Below are positions 33,600 through 43,020 of a DNA stretch of 64,000 nt, in pieces. The DNA lies in NCBI GenBank assembly GCA_047967505.1, contig CM106541.1; one strand, 5' to 3'. Position 1 is the stretch's first letter. Every line of letters begins with the position of its first letter. This stretch comes from Dipteris shenzhenensis. Its lineage: Eukaryota; Polypodiophyta; Polypodiopsida; Gleicheniales. Both the position numbers and the translations under genes were made by a program. Below the pieces are notes generated by a model that was given only the letters and a program-made list of their open reading frames with translations, ran no database searches and was not told the origin of the DNA.

Positions 33600-34327
33600 C
33601 TACCTATCATCACCTTGTGCCTCTTCAAGACACTTGGGTTCATCAGCACGGATCACTTCTGTCATCAAAGCATAGTTGACCAAGTGTTCCTGCGCCATTC
33701 TTTGCTCCTCTAATCTCTTGGACCGGCGGTATTCGGATGGTTCCTCCTCAATTGCTAGAGGTTCTTTGCCGTCCAAAAGTTGCTTTACCCACTTCGGGAA
33801 TGGCCGTTGCCGTTGTGGTTCTGGAGGCTCTTCTTCATCTTCTTTGTCTTGAATCCTCCCAAGCACCGTTGGGGGAGTTCGGTCTGCTGTTGGTGGCGGT
33901 ACTGGATGGATATCCTGGTCTTGGTTGTCTGGGAAGGAAGCATCCTCCTCCAATTGATGCGGTTGTTCTGAGAAGACTACATCGCGACTTACAATTACCT
34001 TCTTGGTAACGAGTTGGTAACAGGGTTATAGAGATGGTAACCCTTTGCCTCTTCACTGTAGCCCAAGAAAATACACTTGCGGCTCTTCGGTTCCCATTTG
34101 GTCCTGGTAGCATCAGGGACATGCACAAAACAGTCACATCCAAAAACTTTGAAATGTGTAGCTGAAGGTTTCTTACCAGAAAAGGCTTGCAATGGAGTCA
34201 TCCCATTCACAGCCTTCGTGTAGCTATGATTGAGGATGTAAACTGCAGTGTTACATGCTTCAGCCCAGAAAGTCTTTGGCAAATCTTTCCCTATCATACT
34301 CCGGCCCATTTCACAGCTGACGCGCAT
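33600..34327 (-). pseudogene. copia integrase C-terminal half and linker
   Basis: The frame 34327-33995 shows MGRSMIGKDLPKTFWAEACN, TPLQAFSGKKPSATHFKVFG and RKCIFLGYSEEAKGYHLYNP, the typical copia integrase tail. The linker at 33953-33600 is acidic and Pro-rich. The catalytic Glu lies just upstream, where QNGVAERK follows an in-frame stop (about 34350). Confidence 0.85.
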
Positions 34328-34351
34328 CTTGCGTTCTGCTACTCCATTTTG

Positions 34352-35308
34352 CTATGATGTATGTGGCGGGGGTTTCTGCCTCTTGATTCCGTGACTTTTG
34401 CAGTAACTTTCGAATTCAGTCGATGTGAACTTTCCACCTCTGTCTGATCTCAGCTTCTTCAGCTTCCTCCCCGATTCTTTCTCGACCATTACATGCCATT
34501 CCTTGAACCTACTGAAAGCCTCGTCTTTCATCTTCAGGAAGTATATCCATATCCTTCTACTATAGTCGTCGATCAGCGTCATGAAGTAGAAGGAACCACC
34601 CAAAGCTTCCGTCTCCATCTTTTCGTAGAGGTCCGTGTGAACGAGCTCTAGAGGAGCCTTTGCTCTGCTGGCCTCTTTAGGAAAGGGCTGCCGATGCTGC
34701 TTGCCCATCATGCAAGCTTCACATACAACGGGCAGATCTGAAATTTTTGGTAGGTCTGCAATCATTCCACTTTTATGCATCTCCTTCAAAGAACTAAGGC
34801 TTAGATGACCAAACCTCTCATGCCACAGTTTAGTGTTCTTCACATCCGCTCGAGCATTGAAAGCTGAGAGTTCGTAAATGTTGTTGCGCCATGTACCTTT
34901 ACCAATGACCTTTTCTTGAAGATCTAGGATCTGTGCACCATTCTTATCGAATTGAACTTTGAGGTCCCGATCCGTGATCGCAGAAACGGACAACAAGTTC
35001 CTCTTGATATCTGGCACATAAAGAACATCGGACAACTGTTTTATAACTCCATTTGACTTGAGAGCAATCGTACCTTTTCCTTTTGGTGGACATTTTGCAT
35101 CATTGCCGACTGCTACCATGATGTCATTCCCTACCGGCTGTAGAGAGGTATACCAATCCTTCCGACTGGTCATGTGGCGCGATGCACCATTGTCAATGAT
35201 CCAAGGTTCATCTGCAGGTACATGAACTGCCTCCATGCAAATCTCCTCAATTGCGACGAACAGCTCTATGGGTATTGCCTGCGCACTGTTGCTGGACTCT
35301 TTCTTCAC
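34352..35308 (-). pseudogene. copia protease and integrase N-terminal half
   Basis: 318 open codons. Protease motif EPWIIDNGASRHMTS has Asn where active copies have Ser or Thr in D-S/T-G, which may impair it. The GAG-preIN zinc domain is LWHERFGHLSLSSLKEMH with CEACMMGKQHRQPF. The integrase core has LELVHTDLYEKM (first Asp) and KLRSDRGGKF (second Asp). A stop follows HTS before the third catalytic residue. Confidence 0.9.
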
Positions 35309-36065
35309 TCCGTTCTTCTCATCTGCAATCTTCTTGCGGCACTCATTCTGCTTGTGCCCTGCCTTGTTGCAATAGAAGCACTTGATCTTCTTCTTTCTCT
35401 TTTTATCATCAGAAGAAGATGGGTTACCAGAGTCCTTACCCTTACCTTTCTTTGATCCGGTCCAAAAAGCCGAATCTTCTCCAGTCCTCGTCTTTGATGC
35501 ATCTCCGGGGGGCGGATTTCTCTTCTACGTATTCAGCGTCGTAACAAGACCATCGTACTTTGGTAGGAGAATCCGTATGCACCTTTATGCTAGATTCTGG
35601 CTAGTGATGGTGATGCCAATCGCAGTCATCTGATCGTGCAGATTCTTCACCCAGGTGATGAACTTCTCTGCTGCTTCAGACTCAGACAACTTTTCATTTG
35701 CAAGTTGAGTCTCCAGATTCTGAATCTACATCTGATTCGTGGTCTCGTACTGATTTTTCAAGACCATCCATGCCTCCTCCGCTGTGGTGACATGTTGAAT
35801 TGACGCCATGACGGAATCACTAACACTGTAGACAATAGAACACAGCGCATCTGCATTACTTCTTGTCCATGCGAGAATCTCATCTGCAGTTGGTACTATC
35901 TGTTGTCCTGCATTGGCTGGATTCGGCCACCCCAGTAGCAGTGTCCCAAAGCTCATATGTGCTTAGGATGGTCTTCATCTTGAACTTCCAGAGAGGATAG
36001 TTAGAGCCGTCCAACTTTCCGCTTTCGCCGAACAGTGGGATTCGGAGTCTTGCGGGCTGGGCCAT
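35309..36065 (-). pseudogene. copia gag with zinc knuckle
   Basis: It begins MAQPARLRIPLFGESGKLDG at 36065, with NYPLWKFKMKTILSTYELWD. It continues after a shift near 35900 with SVMASIQHVTTAEEAWMVLK and, after more stops, ends in the knuckle CFYCNKAGHKQNEC (CX2CX4HX4C, about 35340-35380). It is a typical copia gag, interrupted about four times. Confidence 0.88.
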
Positions 36066-36121
36066 CTCTCACAATCTACTCGCAAATAGAAACACACTAC
36101 CAAATCTTCTTGCTAGAGTCC

Positions 36122-36135
36122 AGGCTCTGATATCA
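36122..36135 (-). other. primer-binding site of the full-length copia element
   Basis: On the minus strand the internal region starts TGATATCAGAGCCTGG beside the LTR. This resembles the initiator Met-tRNA site TGGTATCAGAGC with one or two changes. Confidence 0.75.
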
Positions 36136-36879
36136 TGTAAGTAAATAATATAACGTCTGTGCTCAACAGATAACAGGATCTCGTACGCAAGAGAGAAAAC
36201 AAGATAGTATGGAGAATCAAAATTTTGATTACTGTAGAATTGATACAATAGATGGTGCTACCTCCCAGCCGTGCGCTCCTGTGAAAGAAGCTTTGATGGC
36301 ATGCTCGAAATAGTAGAAGACGGAGGCTAAATGCTAAGGAATCAAGGTTGCTGTAGCCAGTGATGAAATGGGCTTCACGGGCTTGCTCTTATATAGCCAC
36401 CAATCATAGTCGGTTAGGCTCAATTGGGTGGCCGACCCAGTCCACCCAAAACGGTCGACTGGGGGTCGGTCCCGAAATAGGCCACCGACCATATGATAGA
36501 ACCGGTGCACATACCGGTGCACATAACAGAGCAATTAACCTACGGTTACTGTTCGGCCCATAGCCATCCGAGATCATCTGAGGCTCCAAACGGGCCCCGC
36601 AACTCGAGAGTGGGCTGCCTCGAGAAATGCTCCGTCTACCCTCAGTGCGATCAGTCAAGGGATGCCTTCCCGCACTTGCATGTAGCCTAGTTGGCAGTGT
36701 GCCAACTCTATCTGAAGCCGTCCAACCATCAGGCCACACATGGCCCCCATATGGTGTCTAAACCAGGACCTACCGGATAACCGAGCTACTCAAATGCCTT
36801 CTCCTCATATGTGGGGCTTACAAGTATAGTTAGCTAGTTCCCGCGTAGTTACACGAGAGTGGAGCATTGATATCTAACA
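36136..36879 (-). repeat. 5' LTR of the full-length copia element
   Basis: TGTAAGTAAATAATATAACG to GATATCTAACA. It contains a TATA box on the minus strand (CTATATAAG, 36388-36396) that would start element transcription, and a short duplicated ACCGGTGCACAT at 36499-36522 not present in the other LTR. Confidence 0.93.
36388..36396 (-). promoter_or_regulatory. TATA box in the copia 5' LTR
   Basis: CTATATAAG on the minus strand. The same position and wording occur in the LTR of the second copia element (42576-42584), so the core promoter is shared between the two. Confidence 0.65.
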
Positions 36880-36884
36880 TGTAA
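36880..36884 (+). other. target-site duplication TGTAA, right
   Basis: Matches 31351-31355 exactly, proving the ends of the copia insertion. Confidence 0.9.
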
Positions 36885-37947
36885 TTCATATTGCGATTAT
36901 ATTGCACACACTTACAACCTTAATTATTTTGAGGAAATCATTGTACAGGATGAGGAGGGCAATGAGGAAGCACACTTCGAGCTTGAGGATAGTCCCTCAG
37001 ATGTGCCAGATGGTGACGAGGGTATGGTGGACATGATGGACTCTAGGCAAGACATCATATGCACATGTGATGTCCAAGTCTGGGACCATTGTCTGAGAGT
37101 TTGCAATCAACACGCTTGTATGATGGTGCTCCGATGTCAAAACTACGGGCTTGCTTGCAAATCTTGAATTTTTAAGCAAAGTATGGTTGGTCAAACACAA
37201 GTGTCTCGGCCTTAATGAGGTTAGCACAAAATTTATATCAATGGATGTTTGGATCTTAATTAATTTTATAGTATCTCATTCTTAAAGTTCCTTGCCTATG
37301 TTAATTGTAATAGGTTGCTCCAGAAGATGTTGCCTGCCTCAAACACCATGCTCGCATCAAGAGAAGAAGCGAAAAAGATGTTGACAATGGTTGGGATGGA
37401 TTATGATACCATCTACGTTTGTTCTAATGATTGTATTATTTTTCTTCATGAGCATGGAGATCTGGTATATTGTTTGGAGTGTGGGACACAATATTATAGA
37501 GAGGACTTGCAGGGTGATAAGATCCTAGTAAAGGTCTTGAGACACTTTCATATTATCGCCAGAATACAACACATGTTTAGATGCAAGTCCATAGCAGAGT
37601 TGATGACATGGCATGCTACACATTGGTCCACTGATGACACTTTGAGGATTCCTATTGATTGTGTTGCTTGGAAGCACATAAACAACATGTGGCCGGACTT
37701 TGGGAGGGAGCCACATCTTGGGCTCGCAATGGATGGCGTGACAGCTTGGTCAACTTGGCCCGTAGTCTTGGTGAATTACAATATCCCACCATGGCTAACA
37801 ATAAAGAAGGGACACCTCATGCTTGCTCTACTTATACTGGAAAAGTACAAGGCCAAGAATATGGACGTGTACATGGCACCTTTGATAGAGCTACACCAGG
37901 TGGATTGGCATTTCTCTAGTGAGTTGGGGCTCGCTAGGCGGAATTGA
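36885..37947 (+). pseudogene. CACTA TNP2-like transposase, central part
   Basis: After the copia element an acidic segment (about 36950-37060: QDEEGNEEAHFELEDSPSD) leads to the main block 37315-37947. That block includes EEAKKMLTMVGMDYDTIYVC, HEHGDLVYCLECGTQYYRED, MFRCKSIAELMTWHATHWST, LRIPIDCVAWKHINNMWPDF, HLGLAMDGV, WSTWPVVLVNYNIPPWL and MDVYMAPLIELHQVDW. These are the standard TNP2 blocks (PF02992 type). A lost segment after GREP and a stop at 37945 show decay. It corresponds block by block to the minus-strand relic at 28.6-29.4 kb. Confidence 0.82.
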
Positions 37948-37956
37948 GGTCCTCCA

Positions 37957-38600
37957 TTGGTCATACACAACATGTTGATCTTGTGTGGGAAAGATGGGTG
38001 GGGGCCGTGGCACATGCGTGTAGCCGACTACCCTCCCTCCATAAGTATTGGGGGAACCTTGGGGATCATTTGTGAACTGATAACCCAAAGAAGTGAATAC
38101 AATGGGTTCTCGAAATGCTCTCGTATCCCTTGGTATTTCCATGGCGATTTGTTCACTCGTCTCGACTTTCAGCCCCCATGGATTCTAAAACTCTGGGGTA
38201 ACATTTGTTGTACCTCCCTTCTCGAAGAGATTGACAAAGGCACCCTTACTCTTGATGCTGTGGAGGGTGTTTGGGAGTCAATGGAACTAGTGTTAGGAGT
38301 TGCTGAAACCCCTCGGCCTGGAGGTGTGGCCATGCCATCCAAACTTAAGGACTCGATTGATACCCTAGCTTCAAAGTGTACACTGACTGGGCGTTGGGTA
38401 TGGATGCCCTTAAGGATTGGGAAGTGTTACTTGGTAAGTTGTTTGATAGGGTTGCATTGGAGGTACTATCCTCGGTTCCAGGTTCGGGTGCTAGCAACCT
38501 CCCTAAACGTAGGAGCATCAAAGTGCACAATTGTCACCCAATAGGGGATCAAAGATCAAGCGAACTCAATTATGGAGATGATCTTGTAGATGAATACTAA
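37957..38600 (+). pseudogene. downstream part of the CACTA coding region, not recognised
   Basis: A plus frame at 37957-38544 (195 codons) and an overlapping one at 38376-38600. I cannot assign a domain. Segments such as SRIPWYFHGDLFTRLDFQPP and DAVEGVWESMELVLGVAETP look like real protein sequence rather than chance. It may be the C-terminal extension of the transposase or a second CACTA gene. It runs into a coding minisatellite at 38.7 kb. Confidence 0.45.
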
Positions 38601-38692
38601 ATTTTGTCGTGAGCACGATCAGTGTGTAAGGGTAACCCCTCAAGGAGTGTAAGATGGCCATTTGGTGATACCCAGGTGAGTAACATGAACTC

Positions 38693-38937
38693 CCAGGTGT
38701 TAAATCCACTTTTGGCACTAATTCCAAGTTTGCTGTCAATTGTGCTAAATCCACGTTTGCTGATAGTTATGCTAAATCCACGTTTGTTGAGAGTTATGCT
38801 AATTCTGCATTTGTTGTTAATTGTGCTAATTCCACGGTCAACGCTAATTCCTCGATCAACGCTAAATCCACATCTATGTCTAAGTCCACATCTTGATCTA
38901 AATCCACGTCTGTGTCTAAGTCCACGTCTTCAAGACC
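38693..38937 (+). repeat. 27-bp coding-like minisatellite (AKST repeats)
   Basis: Units of about 27 bp such as GCTAAATCCACGTTTGCTGA repeat and degrade into shorter GCTAAATCCAC and CTAAGTCCACGTC units. In one frame they read AKSTFADSY, AKSTFVESY, ANSAFVVNC, ANSTVNANSS and so on, with a stop near 38897. The period is a multiple of three, as expected if the repeat once lay in protein-coding sequence. Confidence 0.7.
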
Positions 38938-39049
38938 CTGACCTTTCTTAGCCCTCTTTCAGAGTTTGAAGGTCCAATTATGTTTATGTGGACAAGTGCA
39001 AGAGGTGTGTCACCATGAATACCATTTTTGGTGCAAATTAAATTTTTTC

Positions 39050-39700
39050 AACCCCCCCTTAAGTCAGCATCTCACAGACTTATAAGTCAGCATCTCCTAC
39101 TAAGTCAACGTCTTGTTTCTTGGGGGTGGTTGGACTCTAAAAGTCATATTTCATCATTGTGGGTCATCTTCTCATGGTCACCTGTGATGACAAGACCATC
39201 CACATACAAGACTATTACAAATTCTTTTCCATCTTGCTTCATTACATAGAGGTTAGCATCTGAAGCACTTCTCAGAAAACCACAGTTTATGAAAAAATTA
39301 TCTATCCTTTGATACCATGCTCATGGGGCCTATTTCAGCCCGTATGATGCCATCACACTTTATTTTGTAAATGGGGCAACTCAAAACCTGGTGGTGGCTT
39401 ATCTACATACACCTCCTCCTTGAAAAACTACCCATTTGTTATGAGCAGCGATAGCCAGCACCGTACGGATAGTGGTCATTCTGGCTCCGCGTGCAAAAGT
39501 TTCACTTACATCAAAACCTTCCGCCTATGAGAAGCCTTATGCAACAAGATGAGCTTTATACTTTTCTAGACTATCATCAACTTTATATTTGGCTTTCCAT
39601 ACCCACTTTGTACCAATTACCTTTCTCTTTGTAGGTCGACTTACAAGTTCCTAAGTGCCGTTCTTCGTTATGTTGTCATATTTTGGCTGCATAGCCGCCT
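39050..39700 (-). pseudogene. copia RT fragment with YVDG in place of YVDD
   Basis: The stretch 39242-39177 reads MKQDGKEFVIVLYVDGLVIT, in which the second catalytic Asp is Gly. After about 30 more codons it runs straight into the DLRGG-like end and polypurine tract, so the RT C terminus and RNase H are deleted. Upstream RT parts (39700-39300) are scattered through several frames. Confidence 0.75.
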
Positions 39701-39903
39701 TCCATTTTGGATCTATCAATGCCTCCTCCAAGTTTGTTGGCTCCTTGACTGTCTCTATAATCTTAGCCATCAAAGCCATGTTAACTATGAGATCAACAGA
39801 TCGACGTTGTTCCTCTATTCTCTTTGATCTTCAAGGTCCATCGGGTTGTGGACTTCCTTGAATAGATTCTGGGTTCTAATCATCAAGAGCTACTGCACCC
39901 CCC

Positions 39904-40727
39904 TTAGTTGTGGCTTTCGTTGTGGTGTGATTGGTGCAACATGCTGGATTTCTTGTCCTCACTATCAGAGAACACCTCCTCCTTGATAGTTTCTTCATAC
40001 TTTTGGGTCAGCAAATGGTGAGTTATTTCTTTCGATGATGATGAAGTGGTTGGAACTATATTTACCATTGAGAGTGGTCGCTCAACAAACACCATATCTG
40101 GGCTTATGAAGATCTTCTTTTCCTCTACATCATAGAGCCGATAGGCCTTTGACTCCATGCTATATCCCAAGAAGTTACATTTCTTGCTCTTGGCATCTAG
40201 TTTGGTTCTTGCTGCATTCGGAATGTGTGCATAACAATCACATCCAAATGTGTGCATAACAGTCACATCCAAATGTACGTAAATGAGAAATTGAAGGCTT
40301 CTTACCCGAGTAGGCCTCTTGTGGAGTCATCCCTTTGAGAGAACCTTTGTATAGCACCGATTGAGAATATAGACTGCTATATTTATTGACCCATTGCCTT
40401 CAACATGCAGTGTCCCATCTCAACGACTGTTCGGTTCCGACGTTCTATAACAGTATTTTGTTGAGGTGCATGGCGAGCAGTAAGTTGCCGCTTTATGCCA
40501 TGCTCATTGCAATACTTGTCAAATTCCTTTGACATAAACTCTCCTCCTCGCCCGACGTGAAACTTTTTGACCTTCTTTCCTATTTCATTTTCTACAAGCT
40601 TGTGCCACAATTTAAACTTTTCAAGAGCTTGAACCTTCTCCCGAAGGAAATACACCCACATCTTTCTACTATAATTGTCGACTATCCGCATAAAGTAGAG
40701 AGATCCACCCAAAGCAATAGTAGACAT
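39904..40727 (-). pseudogene. copia integrase of the second element
   Basis: The core at 40727-40383 has IALGGSLYFMRIVDNYSRKM, and KVKKFHVGRGGEFMSKEFDK, where the second catalytic Asp (usual SDRGGE) is Gly. The Glu motif survives only as VIERRNR. The tail at 40272-39904 has FGCDCYAHIPNAARTKLDAK and CNFLGYSMESKAYRLYD. Inactive. Confidence 0.85.
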
Positions 40728-40772
40728 CCTACCTCAGAGATCAGCATGTACCAGCTCTAGAGGTGCCTTTGC

Positions 40773-41301
40773 TCAATTTATGTTCTCATGTGGAAATGGC
40801 TTCAAGGCTTGCTTGCCCATCAAGCAAGCTTCACATGGCTCCCACTTATTTGTGAGTGCAAGCAAATGTGCAACCATCCCTTTCTTTTGCATTTCCTTCA
40901 GCACAGCATAGCCTATGTGGCCAAACCGCTGGTGCCAAAGCCTTCCTGTCTCCAAATTTGAATTGATTGAAAATGCATTGAGCTCATACAATAGAACTTG
41001 TGCCCACAACATTTCCCTTTGCATCTCATATCTGGGCTTCAGGTTTTTTGAAGCAAACTTCAAGATCTTGATCAGTTATTGCATCAACCAAAAGTAGATT
41101 TCTTTTGATTTGAGGAACAAAAAGTACATCAGACAACTTCTTAGACTCACCATTAGCTACCGCAAGTAACATGGTACTGGTCCCTTGAACTGCACATTTT
41201 GCATCATTCCCAACCATAGCATTTGTGGGTTCTTGTAGAGGGTAAAGAGAACTATACCATTCTCTCATACTTGTCATGTTTCGGGTTGCATCGCTATCCA
41301 A
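40773..41301 (-). pseudogene. copia protease and GAG-preIN domain of the second element
   Basis: Protease motif MDSDATRNMTS has Asp for the active-site Gly. It is followed by KCAVQGTSTMLLAVANGESK and LSDVLFVPQIKRNLL. The zinc domain reads LWHQRFGHIGYAVLKEMQKK with CEACLMGKQALKPFP. Two overlapping frames mark a shift near 41040. Confidence 0.85.
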
Positions 41302-41420
41302 TAATTATGAAGTGTTGCTTGGTGAAGACTGAGCCGTGGAGTACATCTCATCAATAGCCACAAATAACTCGAGCTCAACTTCAGCATTGTTGATAGTGTC
41401 CTTGCCCTTCCATGAAGCTT

Positions 41421-42260
41421 TCAAGTTCCTGTTCTTCTCATCGTATTGCTTCTTTCTGCAGTCTTTTGTAGCATGACCTTTCTTGCTGCAATAGTAAACA
41501 CAATTTTCTTCTTTGGCTTCTTCGTTTCTGAAGACTTGGCGCTTCTCCCTTTGGTAATAGTAGTGAAAGAAGCATTGCTTCCACCATCACGACTCTTCGG
41601 CCGCATCTCCTCCTCAAGTAGCAACGCATAAAAACCTTCAAAATTAAGTGCAGGAGTTCAAACTTGAGTGTTGAGTGCAGTTACCAGACTGTAAGATTTC
41701 TATGAAAGAATTTGAATGCACCTCTGAGCTAGCTCTTCACTAGTCTTTGCAATGCCCATAGTAGCCATTTAATCACGTAGATTCTTGATCCTCATGATGA
41801 ATGTCTCAACGGTCTCCCCTTTTGCAAGCTTTTCGGCAGCAAGTTGATTTTCCTAATTTTGAATCCAAGTCTGATTGCGGGTCTCATACTGATTCTTCAA
41901 GATGTTCCAAGCCGTGGATGCATTGGATGTGTGGTTAACCAATGTAAGCATTGAATCAGATACACTTGTGGCGATGGTGCAAATTGTATCAGCATTGCGT
42001 CGCTTCCATGCTCGAAGAAGAGTAGCATCAAGAGGAATTATGTTGCTAGATTTGCAGGATCGGCAATGCCAACTGGTTCTGGATCACTCCTGAGAATGGT
42101 TTCTAGTAGCTCATATGAGTCTAGAATTACACTCATCTTAGAGTGTAGTTTGTACCATCAAGTTTTCCTACCATGAAGGCGGGTAGTCAAATGCGAATCA
42201 TTGGAGTAGGAGCAGCAACAGCTGCAGATACTCCAGAAGTTCCACTAGGAGCGGCCATCA
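41421..42260 (-). pseudogene. copia gag of the second element
   Basis: A zinc knuckle with YYCSKKGHATKDC lies at about 41450-41500. Upstream, gag fragments resemble those of the first element (a segment answering to ETQLANEKLSESEAAEKF lies near 41800-41870). Heavily interrupted. Confidence 0.7.
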
Positions 42261-42322
42261 CACCAAGTGCTAAAGCTTTGTTGCAACTGAGTTTCCTACA
42301 CTATCGCTGCTCAAAGCACCTA

Positions 42323-42333
42323 GTGCTCTGATA
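42323..42333 (-). other. primer-binding site of the second copia element
   Basis: TTATCAGAGCAC on the minus strand beside the LTR, resembling the initiator Met-tRNA site. Confidence 0.6.
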
Positions 42334-42335
42334 AC

Positions 42336-43020
42336 ATATAGAAATATGATGCAACGGAGAGAGCATTTGACAACAACAATAGTACAATAACCAAAGAATA
42401 GACACAGTAGAGCAAAATAAAAATTTCATATCACCAAATAAGATACAACTGATGGTGCTATCCCCCCGTGCGCTCTCCAGTAGAGCTTTGATGGGCGATC
42501 TAGACAGACTTTGGATCTAGAAGGACTTGAGGTAGGGGTATTGGCATTTGATCTTGAGGCTTGATAAGTGGCCTTCTTATATAGCCCTTTGTAGTAGACT
42601 GATTCCACCACACTGCTGGGCTGGCGGGGGCACATGCATATTGACTTAACACATTGTGTGACTAATGGTGGCACATGTTTGCTTGAATTTTGCCACCGAC
42701 CTAAGACCATTGACCACCGACCACCATCGACCATGTGCGTGTAACTAAATTCACATGTGAATGCTCATGCACATGCAATGGAGGACATATCGCACAGGCT
42801 GGGGCCTATCGGCAGACCCCAAACCCCACTACTGGGGCGTTTCCCTCGGACCCCCAAGGAATATGTTGTTCCTTCTACCATCTCCTAAACATCAAACAAC
42901 CACCATGAAACCTCATCTAGTGTCAAAACTAGGATCCTACCAATGCCCAGTGCTCACACCATGGCTTCTCCTCATAACGGGGGGCTTACAAAAGGGCACT
43001 ATGGAACATTAGTGCTAACA
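42336..43020 (-). repeat. 5' LTR of the second copia element
   Basis: It ends ATTAGTGCTAACA at 43020. CCGTGCGCTC(T)CC and CTTATATAGCC also occur in the LTRs of the first element, placing both in one family. The usual TG start is lost at the PBS side. TATA on the minus strand is at 42576-42584. Confidence 0.65.

Larger units (their letters stand above)
31356..36879 (-). mobile_element. full-length Ty1/copia element with both LTRs and TSD
   Basis: 5524 bp on the minus strand. It has LTRs of 740 and 744 bp starting TGTAAG and ending ATCTAACA, a copia PBS, all four pol functions in the order protease-integrase-RT-RNase H, a polypurine tract, and the TGTAA duplication. By eye the LTRs are roughly 90-95% identical, so insertion is fairly recent. 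Coding regions carry only a handful of stops and shifts. It sits inside a CACTA transposase gene. Confidence 0.93.
30947..38600 (+). mobile_element. plus-strand CACTA element, split by a copia insertion
   Basis: It starts with CACTATATACTGAC at 30947. Subterminal variants of GTATTTACCRAY follow (about 30981 and 31015), as in the subterminal repeats of CACTA elements. A transposase start follows at 31128, with the rest of the transposase after the copia element. The right end (TAGTG) was not found; 38600 is only the end of recognisable coding sequence. Confidence 0.6.
39050..43020 (-). mobile_element. second Ty1/copia element, old, 3' LTR missing
   Basis: Order on the minus strand: 5' LTR (about 42336-43020), PBS, gag, protease, integrase, RT, and a polypurine tract at about 39050. 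RNase H and the 3' LTR are gone. It is related to the element at 31.4-36.9 kb but carries far more stops and shifts. Confidence 0.82.
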
